A stretch of DNA of 64,000 bases, from assembly GCA_964548275.1 (NCBI GenBank), contig CAZJQI010000008.1, positions 21,559 through 85,558 on the forward strand. The letters run 5' to 3'. Numbering within the stretch: position 1 is the first letter of the stretch; each line of letters starts with the position of its first letter. The DNA is from JAUVUV01 sp964548275. Lineage in GTDB: Bacteria; Gemmatimonadota; Glassbacteria; GWA2-58-10. A program made the translations under genes and the position numbers. Positions 43,925-52,978 of the stretch are shown here, in pieces. The notes beneath the pieces were generated by a model, which saw only the letters and a list, made by a program, of their open reading frames with translations, did not search any database and was not told the origin of the DNA.

Positions 43925-43988
43925 TTCATCCACTGGAGGAAACTTCCACGCCCCTTACTTGTTAAATCAAATTTTAACACAGCAGGTC

Positions 43989-44017
43989 TTGACATCTCCT
44001 CCCACAGGCAATACGTA
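43989..44017 (+). promoter_or_regulatory. Candidate promoter for tpx
   Basis: A perfect TTGACA at 43989-43994 is followed, 17 bases on, by TACGTA at 44012-44017, about 100 bases before the tpx start. Confidence 0.45.
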
Positions 44018-44118
44018 TTTAAAGAAGAGCACCCGGGAGGCAGATTCGCTCTTTTTCTTGTCTGATAATCTCGAAATCAAGATCAGGCTCTATATACATT
44101 TTTTCAAAGGAGCATTAC

Positions 44119-44634
44119 ATGTCTGAAAGACAGGGAGCAGCCTTCATGAAAGGCAACCCGCTCACTCTTGTCGGCAATGAGGTTAAAGCAGGGGATAAGG
44201 CTCCGGATTCCGTGCTGGTGGGCAGCGACCTGAGCGAGGTCAGGTTGTCCTCTTTTTTCGGCAAGGTGCTGGTGCTCTCAGCCGTGCCGTCGCTGGACAC
44301 ACCGGTCTGCGACACAGAAACCAGGCGGTTCAATGAGGAAGCAGCCAGGCTGGGCCATGAGGTTAAGATCGTCACGGTTAGTATGGACCTGCCATTTGCA
44401 CAGAAACGCTGGTGCGGTGCTGCCGGGGTGGAAAACGTGGTGACCCTGTCCGACCACCGCAATGCCAGCTTCGGCCAAGATTACGGCATACTGATCAAGG
44501 GCTTGCGCCTTCTTGCCCGGGCTGTTTTCGTGGTGGACAAAGAGGGTGTGGTGCGTTACGTCCAACTGGTCAAAGAGGTGGCCGATGAGCCTGATTACGA
44601 TGAGGTCTTGGCTGAAGTTAAAAAGCTGCTCTAG
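44119..44634 (+). CDS. tpx: Thiol peroxidase Tpx
   Basis: A 171-residue atypical 2-Cys peroxiredoxin that reduces lipid and hydrogen peroxides. AAAGGAG precedes the ATG. Peroxidatic cysteine in VPSLDTPVCDTETRRF (about residue 64) and resolving cysteine in FAQKRWCGAAG. Sits 58 bases before the superoxide reductase gene; together they form a peroxide/superoxide unit ended by one terminator. Confidence 0.95.
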   Translation: MSERQGAAFMKGNPLTLVGNEVKAGDKAPDSVLVGSDLSEVRLSSFFGKVLVLSAVPSLDTPVCDTETRRFNEEAARLGHEVKIVTVSMDLPFAQKRWCGAAGVENVVTLSDHRNASFGQDYGILIKGLRLLARAVFVVDKEGVVRYVQLVKEVADEPDYDEVLAEVKKLL

Positions 44635-44692
44635 AAATTGATTCGGCTTTTATCATACATAATCCTTTTACTTACCGGCACAGGAGGTTCCA

Positions 44693-45067
44693 ATGGCAGG
44701 CAGAGGCCAGGTTTTTAAATGCTCGGAACATGAAATACTGGTCGAGGTGCTTCACGGGGGCGACGGAGAACTGCAGATCAACGGCAAACCTATGAAGCAA
44801 ATGACCGAGAACACGGTTGATGCCGCAACAGAAAAACACGTCCCGGTTATCCAGAGGACATCGCACGGTTACACGATTCATGTGGGAAGTGTGGCCCACC
44901 CCATGGAAGAAAGCCATTATATCGAGTGGATCGAACTGGTTACCGGGGACATGGTTTGCCGCAAATACCTCAAACCCGGTGACCAGCCGGTCGCCGAGTT
45001 TCCCGTGGTGGGCGAAAATGTTGTCGCCAGGGAGTACTGCAACCTGCACGGATTGTGGAAGGCCTGA
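44693..45067 (+). CDS. Superoxide reductase (desulfoferrodoxin type) lacking the centre I cysteines
   Basis: A 124-residue protein after GGAGG. The catalytic centre II is complete: EKHVPVI, VAHPMEESHYIEWIEL and YCNLHGLW provide four His and one Cys. The N-terminal desulforedoxin-like part (VFKCSEHEILVEVLHGGDGE) keeps its fold signature but only Cys10 of the four iron ligands, so centre I is lost. Such one-iron proteins act as superoxide reductases in anaerobes and microaerophiles. Directly follows tpx. Confidence 0.93.
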   Translation: MAGRGQVFKCSEHEILVEVLHGGDGELQINGKPMKQMTENTVDAATEKHVPVIQRTSHGYTIHVGSVAHPMEESHYIEWIELVTGDMVCRKYLKPGDQPVAEFPVVGENVVAREYCNLHGLWKA

Positions 45068-45097
45068 AAAAAGGGAAAGGTTATTCTTGTTTGACTA

Positions 45098-45136
45098 AAG
45101 GGGAGCGGGCCTGTGAGCCGCTTCCCTTTTTTCTTT
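45098..45136 (+). terminator. Intrinsic terminator after superoxide reductase
   Basis: AAGGGGAGCGG at 45098-45108 pairs with CCGCTTCCCTT at 45118-45128 and is followed by a long T run. Confidence 0.9.
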
Positions 45137-45636
45137 TTTAGTCCAAAAGAATCGCTCGAATCTTTACCCCGGAGTAATCCTTCCAGAAGATCAGTCTTTA
45201 ATCCCCCCTTTGGAAAAGACTCGTTCTCTGCACTAGCTTTGGAAAGGTGATTATAATTGGTGCAAAGGTTGCCAATCACAGTATTTGCTTCTCCTATCAG
45301 ATGACGGGGGAAACTTTCAGCATGAAGATGTTTGCTGAAATCCTGCCGCCGATTTATCGATTGCGGTGTTATGCAGCTTAAAATGAGGGGAAAAACATTT
45401 ATTTTTTTTTGCTATGATCAATATACCACTTGACACTTTGAAAGAAAACAATTAATTATAATTAAAGAAGTTTAAAATCCTTCCGATTCCGGGCAGGAGG
45501 ACATAATATTGCGATAAAACAAAAGAAAGCCAAACCAAGGCATAACAGTTTTAATATAGAGAATAGCGGTTTATATCCCCCCTCCTATTAATCCCTTATA
45601 ATCTATTATTCGAAGTAATCTGCGCAGGAGGGCTCT
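45137..45636. other. Intergenic region with a decayed family B repeat end
   Basis: At 45143-45180 a stretch resembles the left end of repeat family B (AAAAGAAT, CTCGAA, then CCCCGGAGTAA). The rest, to the PorV-like gene, is AT-rich without genes; it probably holds that gene's promoter. Confidence 0.4.
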
Positions 45637-46812
45637 ATGACCTGTCTTAAGATCAGAATACTGGCTTTATCTGCTGTTTATGGGATCACGCTGCTTGTTA
45701 CAGAGGCTTTTTGCCAGGGAATCGATAGAGATGAGTACAGCGGAATAGATAATGACATCAATTCTGTTGTGATAACAGGCAAATCAAACCTGAAGACTGC
45801 CGAATTCCTAGAGATTCCTGCCTCCGCCCGTGGAATAGCACTGGGGAGCGCCTTCAGCGCAGTTGGCGATGATGTCAATTCCATATGGTGGAACCCGGCT
45901 GGACTGTCTTATCTAACCAGGATCGAGACCTCGGTTTCGCACTTGAATTACAATCACCAATTCGGTATGGATTACACCTTCGCCGCCGCGGGAATTCCGA
46001 TAATCAGAAACAAACTCACGCTCGGTGCTTTTTTCGGCTATTTTGACTACCGGGATTTTGAAATCACATCTATATCTCAACCCACCGGTACGGGGGAAAT
46101 AGCCAAATTCTTCGATTATCAGGCCGGTGGCTCTTTGTCCTACCGTATTTTAAAAAATCTATCTTTGGGTTTCAGCCTCAAGCGAGTGCATCTTGACATG
46201 GGCGCCGCATACAAAGCCAGTGCGCTGGCTTTAGACGCAGGAGCCTTATACCGCTACAGCCATTCCAATCATCAGCTAAGCCTTTCCATTTCAGTACAAA
46301 ACTACGGGACCGATTTTTCCAGCGAAAGAGTGATAGACAATGACATCAATCTGGATACAACCAGGGTAAGCCGCTATGGATTTTATAAAACTGTTACCTA
46401 TGAGTTGCCTAGTTCGGTAACACTCGGGTTCGGCTACCAATATCAATTTGCTCAGAACTACAACATTCTGACTTCCTTCGAGTACTGCAAACCCAAAGAA
46501 TTTTTAAACTCATATCAAAGTCTTAAGTCGCTTGGCATGGAATTCAATTGGCCGGTGTCAAAATTTCTGAAAGCCTCTGTCCGCGCAGGACGGCTTACCC
46601 TGGAAGGCCGCCGGCAGGCAGTATATGTGGAACAATTAAAGTATATGTTTCTAGGGGAAGGGGAATATACCCTGAAAAACCGGACCGAATCCCGATTAGG
46701 CTGCGGCTTGGATTTCACTGTCGCCAGCAGGTATGTCAGACTCGATTATGCGAGGAACATGAGGCAGGGCATACCGAACCAGGATTTTCTCACCCTGAGT
46801 GTAGGAATTTGA
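45637..46812 (+). CDS. PorV/PorQ-like outer-membrane beta-barrel protein
   Basis: A 391-residue secreted protein; GGAGGG precedes the ATG. Signal peptide about 1-26. The family start FLEIPASARGIALGSAFSAV and DDVNSIWWNPAGLS (residues about 55-90) is the PorV/UPF0164 signature. Many alternating beta strands follow, ending CGLDFTVASRYVRLDYA and an aromatic-poor tail. PorV proteins take part in type IX secretion or act as outer-membrane porins; the FlgD-like tail on the protein at 17265 fits. Its first 60 coding bases are nearly identical to those of the next gene, and its C-terminal coding region matches a remnant at 52772. Confidence 0.88.
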   Translation: MTCLKIRILALSAVYGITLLVTEAFCQGIDRDEYSGIDNDINSVVITGKSNLKTAEFLEIPASARGIALGSAFSAVGDDVNSIWWNPAGLSYLTRIETSVSHLNYNHQFGMDYTFAAAGIPIIRNKLTLGAFFGYFDYRDFEITSISQPTGTGEIAKFFDYQAGGSLSYRILKNLSLGFSLKRVHLDMGAAYKASALALDAGALYRYSHSNHQLSLSISVQNYGTDFSSERVIDNDINLDTTRVSRYGFYKTVTYELPSSVTLGFGYQYQFAQNYNILTSFEYCKPKEFLNSYQSLKSLGMEFNWPVSKFLKASVRAGRLTLEGRRQAVYVEQLKYMFLGEGEYTLKNRTESRLGCGLDFTVASRYVRLDYARNMRQGIPNQDFLTLSVGI

Positions 46813-46836
46813 GGCCTGGATGTGGAGGCGAGCTCT

Positions 46837-47598
46837 GTGAGCTGTCTCAAGATTAGAATACTGGCTTTATCTGCTGTTTGCGGGATCACGCTGCTTGTAT
46901 CCGGCGGCTGCCAGAGCGACAATCCGCTCGCACCCGGGAAAGGAGCGATTCTGCAGGATTACCTGCCGCTGCAGGGCAACAGCCAGGCTTACAGATTCAC
47001 CTTGTTTTACTCATCGTGGCATGGACCGGATTCCTATTACTCCCATAACATAAACGGCATTTGCCAGATAATTATCATAAGAGGCCCGGACAATGCATCC
47101 TATTTTCACCTGATATCGACTGCTATATTCAACGTTGAATTAGACTCCATTTTTAAACAACCGTATTATCCCGAATACGAAACTACCGTGAATAAAGATT
47201 ACAGTATCTCCCATTCCAGTGATTTATACCTGTCCGCGGATTCCCTGTGGTACGAGGTGGACGATTCAGATACCTCGGATGCCGTGACCCGCAGGTTTGC
47301 AATGAATTACTCCAAAGACACGGGAGGCAGCGTCCTGGACCTGGCCCCGTTCCTTCCGCCCGGCTGGGAAATCAAACTATTTGGGCACAGTCCCGAAATA
47401 TTGTCGAATAATACAGCCGAGACGAAAGGAGACACCCTTATTTATACTTTCGATGTAAGGCACAGACCTACAGATGTATATGAAGGTACAGCAAAGTTTC
47501 TGAAAGGCGCAGGACTCTTCTCCATCCAGTATACATTTTCGTGGGGCGAGGGGACGCTCTCAATTACACGCACGACTATCTCCTACACGAAAATCTGA
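46837..47598 (+). CDS. Secreted lipoprotein of unknown function with borrowed signal sequence
   Basis: The GTG at 46837 (GGAGG eight bases upstream) gives 253 residues. Residues 1-25 are a lipoprotein signal with LVSGGC; the DNA is 91 percent identical to the start of the preceding PorV-like gene over 66 bases. The mature part is beta-rich with DYLPLQGNSQAYRFTLFY at the front and no motif that I recognise. It is 24 bases downstream of the PorV-like gene and ends in a terminator, so the pair is an operon. Confidence 0.8.
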   Translation: MSCLKIRILALSAVCGITLLVSGGCQSDNPLAPGKGAILQDYLPLQGNSQAYRFTLFYSSWHGPDSYYSHNINGICQIIIIRGPDNASYFHLISTAIFNVELDSIFKQPYYPEYETTVNKDYSISHSSDLYLSADSLWYEVDDSDTSDAVTRRFAMNYSKDTGGSVLDLAPFLPPGWEIKLFGHSPEILSNNTAETKGDTLIYTFDVRHRPTDVYEGTAKFLKGAGLFSIQYTFSWGEGTLSITRTTISYTKI

Positions 47599-47628
47599 TC
47601 CGGACGCAAATACCTCGTATAACAGCAA

Positions 47629-47664
47629 AGGGGCTGTCCCAAAAGGGCAGTCCCTTTTTATTTT
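47629..47664 (+). terminator. Intrinsic terminator after the lipoprotein gene
   Basis: GGGGCTGTCC and GGGCAGTCCC pair (with G-T wobbles) around CAAAA, followed by TTTTTATTTT. Confidence 0.85.
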
Positions 47665-47734
47665 GAGTCTGATAAAGTAATTTTCCTTGCGGTAAAAATG
47701 GGTCAGATTTTGTCCGGGAGCTTAGACAGCATTT

Positions 47735-47760
47735 TACACCGCGGGGCTGTTCATTTCTTC
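47735..47760. repeat. Fragment of repeat family B right end
   Basis: ACACCGCGGGGCTGTTCATTT resembles the right ends at 14761, 25428 and 39352. It runs into the last codons of the leftward heparinase-like gene. Confidence 0.35.
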
Positions 47761-49736
47761 CTTAACTGCAGCTTCCAGGTATCCTTCAGCGGGGCATTAT
47801 CGCCTGCTCGCAAGACTATCCGGTTCAGGTTTTCTCCCCAGGCCGAGCTTAGCCTGCTGTCATCGAGTTCTATCTTTTCCACTGCCGGTGTGAGCTTATC
47901 AGCAGGATAGTTCAGCTCGAGTTTGAACCCCTCTCCCTCTGCACTCTTTTCACTCAGGGTGATCAGTCCTTTTTTCTCCAGGTTCACTTCACAGGGAGTG
48001 AGCAGGCTGAGCATCAGCTCTCCGTCGCGTTTGGCAAGCCTGTATGATTCCACCAGCCGCACCTCTTTACCTCGCACGAGGCGCACCGCGCGTTTCCATG
48101 AAATGACTCCTGCGCTTTCCGGGTATGCACCGGCAATATCGCTTGAAAGTTCGGCATAGGAGTTTTTCTCTTTATAGCGGACATCCCTGGCAGCGAAAGT
48201 CCTGCCCTCTTTCTGCATCACTCCGTTGATCGTGGGCAGGTTGTGGAAAGCCGACTGCATGGTCCATATTTCGTAGCGTTTATCGCTGAACGTTTTGCGA
48301 GTGTATGTGCCTACCCCGGCATCGATAATCGCCGGTCGGCCGTCCACATAGACTGTGAAATTGCCCACATCGTTATGGTTGTGGTTTTCGGCATTGTGGC
48401 CTCCCTTGGCCGCAAGGTACAACCCCTCAGAGGTGCCTGCTCTGGAGCGTGCGGCCATGACCTGGATCCCGTCCAGCCAGACATCCCGTACATGCGGCTG
48501 AAAACCCTCAGCCGAGATCAGCTCGCGAAGGTTGGACAGTGCCGGCAAGGCCCGGCCTATACTTCCTGAGACACCCGGGTCTTTTGCCATCTGCTTTTTT
48601 GCCGCGTAAGCCCCCAGTGCGGCCATATTTTTGTCGCCGATCCTTTTGCCAAACCTGTAGACCAGGTCACCGGCAATTCCCACCTTTGCCGGGGCGTCTG
48701 CGAAATTGATAAAATAACGCTCGTCTATGTGCGTGCGGTAAATAAAACGTCCCATTTGCTGTATCAGTGGCTTGTTGTATATGTCGATCTCGCTGTTCGT
48801 GGCACTTCGCAGCAGCTCCAGGCAGTCAAAGAGCGAGGCAGCAGCCCGGCCCCAGTAGCTCGGGCCCTCATCGCAGCCGCCGTCCGGATGATAGGAAGAG
48901 ATAAATAGATCGAGGCTCCGCAGAACTTTTTCCACAGCAGCGACGCGCCTGTTATTATCACCCTCGAGCAGAAAGTTGGCTGTGAGCCAGTTGGAATTGC
49001 ACCACGGGTTCCAGTTGTTTATATGCGAACCAGAAAAACCCATCCACCAGAAATCATCCCTTTCAAGACAGGGCCGCAGCACTCGCACACTGGCCTCGCG
49101 CAGCAGCCGGGTGTTGATCAGCGGGGAAATCTCATCGAGCTGCGGGCCGATAAGGTAATGAATCCAGGCGAGAAGAGCCACGGTCTCGGCACTGAAAAGG
49201 TCCACAACCGGTTCTTCCACATCGGGAAGGCCGGAGCTGGCTCGCTGTGCGTTAATATGCGCCGGAATCACCCAGCTCGACTCTTCCAGAATCGCCCACA
49301 CACCGTTTACTATCTCATCCATAAAACGCCCCTTCGCCTCCATACACTCTGCCAGAACGAGATTTGCAAGCCGGTTTCTCCTCTCAAAATACGGCTCCTC
49401 GTACCTGCTACGGTTGCCGTTTATCGAGAACTCCAGGTAGAGGGTGGCAGGCAGCACGGGCCACTTTTCCCCGAGAACCTGTTCCGCCCTGGCGAGATGT
49501 ACCCGGCGGGTTTGCTCGGGCAGCGAGTTCCAGAAATCCCGCTCTGCAAGGGTAGCAAAAGGATGCCATTCGGAGTGGGGCAGGAGAACTTCTCGAAGGG
49601 TTTCTATCGGGTACTGGGAACTCAGGCTGGGCTTGGATTGGCCGGGATAGGCAGGAAGCAGCTGAAAATAAGCGAGAAAGGGGAATAGAAACGCATTGAC
49701 ACACAATACCCTCCGGAGTTTTTTAGAGCTGAACAT
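47751..49736 (-). CDS. Secreted heparinase II/III-family protein
   Basis: The ATG at 49736 follows AAGGAAGG; 661 residues; an upstream TTG at 49790 is less likely. Signal peptide about 1-31. Alpha-toroid with NWNPWCNSNWLTANFLLEGD and YHPDGGCDEGPSYWGRAAAS, then the heparinase II/III beta-sandwich with KGGHNAENHNHNDVGNFTVY, DAGVGTYTRKTFSDKRYEIW and FHNLPTINGVMQ. His and Tyr residues in these motifs are the likely lyase site. No dockerin. The set of motifs differs from the protein at 20251, so it is a separate subfamily. Predicted periplasmic polysaccharide lyase. Confidence 0.88.
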   Translation of the reverse strand: MFSSKKLRRVLCVNAFLFPFLAYFQLLPAYPGQSKPSLSSQYPIETLREVLLPHSEWHPFATLAERDFWNSLPEQTRRVHLARAEQVLGEKWPVLPATLYLEFSINGNRSRYEEPYFERRNRLANLVLAECMEAKGRFMDEIVNGVWAILEESSWVIPAHINAQRASSGLPDVEEPVVDLFSAETVALLAWIHYLIGPQLDEISPLINTRLLREASVRVLRPCLERDDFWWMGFSGSHINNWNPWCNSNWLTANFLLEGDNNRRVAAVEKVLRSLDLFISSYHPDGGCDEGPSYWGRAAASLFDCLELLRSATNSEIDIYNKPLIQQMGRFIYRTHIDERYFINFADAPAKVGIAGDLVYRFGKRIGDKNMAALGAYAAKKQMAKDPGVSGSIGRALPALSNLRELISAEGFQPHVRDVWLDGIQVMAARSRAGTSEGLYLAAKGGHNAENHNHNDVGNFTVYVDGRPAIIDAGVGTYTRKTFSDKRYEIWTMQSAFHNLPTINGVMQKEGRTFAARDVRYKEKNSYAELSSDIAGAYPESAGVISWKRAVRLVRGKEVRLVESYRLAKRDGELMLSLLTPCEVNLEKKGLITLSEKSAEGEGFKLELNYPADKLTPAVEKIELDDSRLSSAWGENLNRIVLRAGDNAPLKDTWKLQLRKK

Positions 49737-49858
49737 CTCGACCTTCCTTGCTAAATGATTGTCCAGGCTGATACAGGCATCTTTTATCAATCAAGCTCAT
49801 CAACAGATTATGCCTTTTGGAAACTAAGATAACAGGGAAGAAAATATACAAAGCAACT

Positions 49859-50041
49859 AACCCGGATTATTAATGAAACCCGGATCTTGACATGGCGGAT
49901 CACTTATTTTCACATTTTTATCAGCCACCGAGGGAGGGGGGCGGCGGCTGTGCGACTTGGGTCGCACAGGCCGTTGCGCTTTTGCACAACGGTGCGCATT
50001 TCATGCGCCCGCCGCCCCCAGGCCCCGCACAAACATTACCC
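49859..50041. repeat. Cloverleaf repeat family A, copy 1
   Basis: Homologous with 63438-63647. An 11-bp outer stem (49937-49947 with 50009-50019) encloses three hairpins with almost no unpaired bases between them: 49948-49969 (loop TTGG), 49971-49992 (loop TTTT) and 49994-50008 (loop TTC). The left terminal sequence (49859-49877) is the reverse complement, 17 of 19, of the right end of copy 2. The right end is missing or replaced where the GWxTD gene ends. Confidence 0.85.
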
Positions 50042-50043
50042 TC

Positions 50044-52338
50044 TCACCCGATAATTTCGAACAGCACCGCCTCCTCGTCCCAGAACATCATCATGTTGTC
50101 CCGGGCCTCAATCAGCAGGCGGTAGGTGCCGGGAGCCAGCACTGAGCTGTCCAGCAGGAACGATTCGGCCACCGGGCCGTCGCCGGAATCGACCTCCCGA
50201 TCGAAAATGTGCCTGATCTCGGTGTTTTCCTTGGCTTCGCCGAACGTGAGCAAGCCGGCCAGCGCGCCAGTGATCCGTCCCAGGATACTCTTTTCCCCCT
50301 CGTAGCGGATAACATCTATATACTCCCGGTAGCTGCGCTTGCCGCCGGGGCCGTTATCCAGGTTGTAGTATTCCAGGTAGACCCGGATTTTTTCGCCGCG
50401 CTGGAAGCGGAACGAGGGCCGGGGGATAAACCGCACGCCGTGGCGCTCGTGGGCAGCTCCGCCCGCGGGCGGGTCCAGGCCGAGCACGATGGCGGATAGT
50501 TCCAGATATCCCTTGTTGAACCGCTTCAGATTCAGCAGGCCTCGCCCGTTCCAGCACTCCTCTCCAGCGGCCAGCTTGATCGCGTAGTTGCTCTTGCCGG
50601 GCGGGAAATACAGCCTGTGCACCGCCACCCAGCGGTTTTCCGGTTCGCCGGGGATGCGGAAACAGTCGCTGTGGCTGCGCAGAAGTTCGGTCCACAGGGT
50701 GTCGTAGGCGGCCGCCACGGCTGTGACCAGTTCGATGTGCTCGGGCAGCACCTGGTCCTGATAGATTTCCTCCGTGATTCCCGAGCCGTCGGCCGAGCGG
50801 AACTGCGCCAGGTAGTATTCCTCCGCCTCGTGGATTCCCGGTTGGACGTGCCTCTGCTGCTGTATAGCCTGCTGCATGTCACCCCATACTCTGGGCGTGC
50901 TGTTTTTGTCCATGTTTCCGAAAACGCCGGGGCTAGAAGGCGGGCGGAAGATGAATTCCCCGATCAGCGGCGGTTTCTCGAACATGAAAGGCCGGCCGTC
51001 GTACCACCAGATCTCCACCGGACCGCTCAGTTTATTATTAACCGGCATGCGCCCGCGATTGTATTCCGTGCTGAAGCTGGTTCTGTCTTTCTTGATTTTT
51101 TCAGGCGGACCGTAGCGGAGATACAGCAGGCCCCGGTGGTCCAGCCCCAGTGGATGCCCGGGGGAGAACGTGGTTTCCTCCGAGTGATATTTGTACTCGA
51201 AGCCATGGTAACCCAGAAGCTGAATAGCGTCTTCGCTCACGTTGAACCGGTTGTAAGGATTGTTCTGCCGGTAATTGCGCTGGACATGGCCCAGCCTGAG
51301 GTAGTGCTCGGCCAGCCGGCGATTGAGTCCGGAGAGCTTGTCGGGATTGCCGTCGGCCCAGAAGTAGTGGAGGAATTCCTTCTCCTGTCCCGCATCCACC
51401 GCCCCCCGGCAGCGGTCGACATCCTCCGGAGTGAAAATACCGGCGGCCTCGGCGAGCAGGCGGTCGAATTCGCCGGTGCGGCCGGCGGTCTCCACAGCTT
51501 GCCAGTAGAGGCGCTGGAAGGCGAGCGTGTCGCCTGTCTCCAGCCGGCAGCGGGCCTCCAGCAGGGGAATCTCCGGGCTGACAAACTCCGGGTTATCCTT
51601 CTGCAGTGCCAGCAGTTCGGCCAGGGCCGCCTCCGGCCCCTCAACCAGGTAGCGGTCCCGGGCCAGTTCCAGCCGCCAGGATGTGCTGTCCGGGTGGTTT
51701 TGCAGGTAGGCAGCCAGCAGGATAATCACCCGCCGGATTTCCTCCACGGTGCGGTCTTTCACCCGCTCCCGCCAGATCCGGTAGGCGTCGCGGTAGCTGA
51801 TATCCACCTCCAGCAGGTGCAGCAGGGCCCGCATTGCGATTCGCACATCATCCGTGGAGGGCTCGCCGTCGAGCATGATCCGCGCCTTGGCGTACAGCAC
51901 CGCCGGGCTGTCCGGGTCGATCGCCAGCGCCCGGCGGAGATGATCCGGGGCGGTCCACTGTCGGTGCTTCAGCAGGTAAGCGCACCAGGCCAAGCCGGTG
52001 TGGGCGGCGATCCGAATGCTGTCGACTGGAGAGTACAGCGCGGCGGTGAAATCACGTGACGCGGCTTCGCGGTTACCGGCCATCAGTTGTAGCCGGCCGC
52101 GGTCCAGCAGAGCGACGTGGTTCTCCGGCTGCCGCGAGATCGTGTTATCCAGTATGACTAACGCTCCGGAGGTGTCGCCGGCGGCCAGTAGCTCGGCAGC
52201 GCGGTAATTACTAACGCTAAACGTGTATTGGATTTCATGTTTGGGATATTCGGCACATATATTGCCAGCAAATAGGAGGCAAACCAGTACCAATTTGCCT
52301 CTTAATCCTATCTGTAGACAAGTGGCTTTGCCTGACAT
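50044..52338 (-). CDS. TPR and GWxTD domain protein
   Basis: About 764 residues with start at ATG 52338 (GAGG just before); starts at 52347 and 52374 are also possible. Signal peptide (KLVLVCLLFAGNICA). Residues about 40-320 are TPR-type helical repeats. A GWxTD-type domain follows (EFLHYFWADGNPD, HYLRLGHVQRNY, GLLYLRYGPPEKIKKDRT, EIWWYDG), then a beta-rich C-terminal part. GWxTD proteins occur in FCB and Acidobacteria-type genomes with no known function. The gene is visibly richer in G and C than its neighbours and abuts a repeat of family A, which may point to recent acquisition. Confidence 0.82.
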   Translation of the reverse strand: MSGKATCLQIGLRGKLVLVCLLFAGNICAEYPKHEIQYTFSVSNYRAAELLAAGDTSGALVILDNTISRQPENHVALLDRGRLQLMAGNREAASRDFTAALYSPVDSIRIAAHTGLAWCAYLLKHRQWTAPDHLRRALAIDPDSPAVLYAKARIMLDGEPSTDDVRIAMRALLHLLEVDISYRDAYRIWRERVKDRTVEEIRRVIILLAAYLQNHPDSTSWRLELARDRYLVEGPEAALAELLALQKDNPEFVSPEIPLLEARCRLETGDTLAFQRLYWQAVETAGRTGEFDRLLAEAAGIFTPEDVDRCRGAVDAGQEKEFLHYFWADGNPDKLSGLNRRLAEHYLRLGHVQRNYRQNNPYNRFNVSEDAIQLLGYHGFEYKYHSEETTFSPGHPLGLDHRGLLYLRYGPPEKIKKDRTSFSTEYNRGRMPVNNKLSGPVEIWWYDGRPFMFEKPPLIGEFIFRPPSSPGVFGNMDKNSTPRVWGDMQQAIQQQRHVQPGIHEAEEYYLAQFRSADGSGITEEIYQDQVLPEHIELVTAVAAAYDTLWTELLRSHSDCFRIPGEPENRWVAVHRLYFPPGKSNYAIKLAAGEECWNGRGLLNLKRFNKGYLELSAIVLGLDPPAGGAAHERHGVRFIPRPSFRFQRGEKIRVYLEYYNLDNGPGGKRSYREYIDVIRYEGEKSILGRITGALAGLLTFGEAKENTEIRHIFDREVDSGDGPVAESFLLDSSVLAPGTYRLLIEARDNMMMFWDEEAVLFEIIG

Positions 52339-52978
52339 GTTCCTCATCTTCCTTGTGGTACTTTTATATTTCATGCAATAGTCGAACTGTGCAACCTTGA
52401 AACACTGTCATAGACCGTGTCGAACAGTATCAGAAGTAACGTAATCCGGGTCCGGCGAAGGTGAAAGCCCTTTGATTTTATTTTAACTCTATTTTTTCAT
52501 TTTTTCAAGTTTATTTTAAATAATTTTCATTATTTATCCTTTAAACATTGTCGCCTTGCTCAAAATGGAAGCTTGTTTTACCACACACCAGATCAAGAGT
52601 TTTTCGCATGGAAGAGAAATAAGTGGTTTAGATCTCTCAGTTGGTTTTCCTTTGGCCTAGATCTACTGTTCTCCCAGCGCTGTACGGTTCCAGGATCAAC
52701 TACCATCTGAATAGCCAATTCCTTTTAGCTCAAGCCAATAAACTGCCGGTATCTGTCTATCTTTTCCCCCCAGGCTGCGGGTTGAATTTCACTGTCGCCG
52801 GCAGATCTGTCAGACTCGCCGACACAAGCTTTGGTGCGGCGAAAATACGATTTGCTGAAAAATTGTTTGATAGACGTACCAAGTGTGTTTATACTTGTAG
52901 GCATCCGTCCGAAGGGAATCCCACCGGACGGTGTGTCAGCTAGAGTAACCCTTTCCAGTTTTCGCAAACAGTGGTGCC
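52339..52978. other. Intergenic region with gene remnant
   Basis: 640 bases between the leftward GWxTD gene and the sugar transporter. Only a remnant of a PorV-like gene (52772 onward) is recognisable; the rest is AT-rich and probably holds two divergent promoters. Confidence 0.5.
52772..52860 (+). pseudogene. Remnant of a PorV-like gene C-terminus
   Basis: Bases 52772-52818 match 46698-46744 of the PorV-like gene at 42 of 47 positions. The translation CGLNFTVAGRSVRL parallels CGLDFTVASRYVRL and continues with TSFGAAKIRFAE, which looks like a frame-decayed last strand. No upstream part of the gene survives. Confidence 0.65.

Noticed and set aside
49887..49915. Promoter starting with TTGACA in the cloverleaf repeat
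   Set aside because: No good -10 hexamer at the right distance; the TTGACA is conserved as part of the repeat.
50617..52059. Forward open frame of 480 codons
   Set aside because: Antisense to the GWxTD gene; its openness follows from the high GC content of that gene.
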